Below, piece by piece: positions 63,235 to 64,000 of a stretch of DNA of 64,000 nucleotides. The stretch's first letter is position 1. The number at the start of each line of letters is the position of its first letter. This DNA comes from JAXMCI01 sp046349435. Its GTDB lineage: Bacteria; Pseudomonadota; Alphaproteobacteria; Dongiales; Dongiaceae. The position numbers and the translations under genes are program-made. The notes under the pieces are model-generated. The model searched no databases and was not told where the DNA came from. It was given only the letters and a program-made list of their open reading frames with translations. Where the stretch lies: positions 1-64,000 of the forward strand of contig JAXMCI010000007.1 in assembly GCA_046349435.1 (NCBI GenBank). Reading direction: 5' to 3'.

Positions 63235-64000
63235 TCACAGCACGGCGATCGGATTGCCCGGGGAGCCCGTGGCGCCGACGATCGGCAGCGGCGCGAAGAC
63301 GTAGGCGAAGACCCACGCCTCGCGCTCGACCAGCCCCTCGAAGGTCATTCCCTCCTGGAGATGGATGCCGTGGCGCATGATCAGGTGCTGGTGGCAGGGG
63401 TGGAAGACCTCCGGATCGACCGGCGGCACCACCTCGACGGCGAAGTTGTCGGCACCGACGACGCAGACCTGCCGCTCGGCGAGCCAGCGGGCGCAGGCCA
63501 GCCCGATGCCGGGTGCCCCGTCGTACCAATGCGCGGCGTCGCTCTCCCAGCGGCTGCCATGGCCGGTGCGCACGAAGACCGCATCGCCCGGCGTGATCGC
63601 CGACTCCGGCACGCCCTGGCGCTCCAGGCATTCCATCAGGTCGGCGAGCTGGATCTCCTCGCCGACCTCGAGCACCCGCCCCTTCAGGCCCTGCACGTCG
63701 AGCAGGATGCCGCGGGTGAAGAACGGGGGAGCATGCTCCATGCCGAGGCGCTTCAGCCCGTAGGGCGACCACATCGCGGAGAGCGGGGTGCCGTTGTAGA
63801 AGAGGATCCGCGTCTGGTCGCCCACCTCGCCATATTGCCGGCCGAGATGGCCGAGGGCGTCCATCTGCGTGCCGACCTGGCCGATCTCGGTGGCGATGAA
63901 CTCGTCGTTCCACACCGTCCGGCTGCGCTCGCCATAGGGGCCGCCGGTCGGCCCGCCCGGCATGCGCAGCGCATAGGCGCGGCCCGGCGCGATCGGCATG
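63235..64000 (-). CDS. Cyclase family protein (kynurenine-formamidase-like hydrolase), N-terminus beyond the window
   Basis: At least 254 aa; the frame reaches the window edge and the ATG at 63999 may not be the true start. Motifs: GQVGTQMDALGHLG in the place of the HxGTHxDxxxH metal site, so the first and third His are Gln here; GDAVFVRTGHGSRW; and VVGADNFAVEVV. Members hydrolyse amides or lactones with a metal. Whether the Gln substitutions mark a separate subfamily or an inactive protein is open. Confidence 0.82.
   Translation of the reverse strand, partial: MPIAPGRAYALRMPGGPTGGPYGERSRTVWNDEFIATEIGQVGTQMDALGHLGRQYGEVGDQTRILFYNGTPLSAMWSPYGLKRLGMEHAPPFFTRGILLDVQGLKGRVLEVGEEIQLADLMECLERQGVPESAITPGDAVFVRTGHGSRWESDAAHWYDGAPGIGLACARWLAERQVCVVGADNFAVEVVPPVDPEVFHPCHQHLIMRHGIHLQEGMTFEGLVEREAWVFAYVFAPLPIVGATGSPGNPIAVL

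Overview
This is a very GC-rich, tightly packed alphaproteobacterial chromosome segment. The signs are a bacterial ceramide gene set, a full-length CtrA-type box, MsrQ, a LapG-like protease, IclR-controlled aromatic catabolism and many sugar-type ABC transporters. I see no phage, integrase, transposase or CRISPR. Genes often overlap by 1-4 bases (ATGA, TGATG, GTGA), so long operons can be read with confidence. The genus cannot be assigned from the sequence alone.

Region 1 (1-15162) looks like a sphingolipid (ceramide) locus. A fatty-acyl-AMP ligase (cut by the left edge) is followed by an extended SDR matching ceramide reductase CerR, then an acyl carrier protein and a serine palmitoyltransferase. 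Further right, two LptF/LptG-type permeases are translationally coupled to a GNAT protein matching bacterial ceramide synthase. Between these lie a membrane desaturase, an Nramp metal transporter and a metallophosphoesterase. A beta-helix protein and a GH42-like glycosidase, preceded by an array of 28-bp hairpin repeats, sit between the SDR and the ACP and split the core set. The idea that LptFG-like proteins move ceramide is my inference and the most interesting hypothesis here.

Region 2 (15261-22395) is mixed housekeeping: tRNA-Asn, metA behind a SAM-type riboswitch candidate, a PLP aminotransferase with an RraA-family protein, a secreted Asn/Gly/Thr-rich protein, TerB, MsrQ, a DUF2892-like protein and a LapG-like cysteine protease behind a CtrA box.

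Region 3 (22421-32447) is a nearly complete hydroquinone/hydroxyquinol operon on the minus strand. It holds the two-subunit hydroquinone 1,2-dioxygenase, 4-hydroxymuconic-semialdehyde dehydrogenase, 3-oxoadipate CoA-transferase, maleylacetate reductase, an orphan binding protein, beta-ketoadipyl-CoA thiolase and an intradiol (hydroxyquinol-type) dioxygenase. A divergent IclR regulator faces it across a strong palindromic operator.

Region 4 (32507-39262) holds a Tyr/Gly/Pro-rich lipoprotein behind an FNR-type box, small proteins, a fatty-acid-hydroxylase family membrane protein, a 2-hydroxyacid dehydrogenase, a DMT permease and a TPR gene whose 3' end is decaying (one nonsense codon and three indels).

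Region 5 (39263-49229) is one roughly 10-kb minus-strand operon. It encodes an ABC transporter with two ATPases and a tiny membrane protein, then a PEP-dependent dihydroxyacetone-type kinase (DhaK, DhaL, DhaM) with its own separate HPr and EI genes and an HTH protein.

Region 6 (49550-64000) is carbohydrate catabolism: Gfo/Idh dehydrogenases, a TIM-barrel isomerase, RraA, SMP-30 lactonase, DUF3237, a hybrid histidine kinase, a ribose-type ABC transporter, a 2-hydroxyacid dehydrogenase and a cyclase-family hydrolase cut by the right edge.
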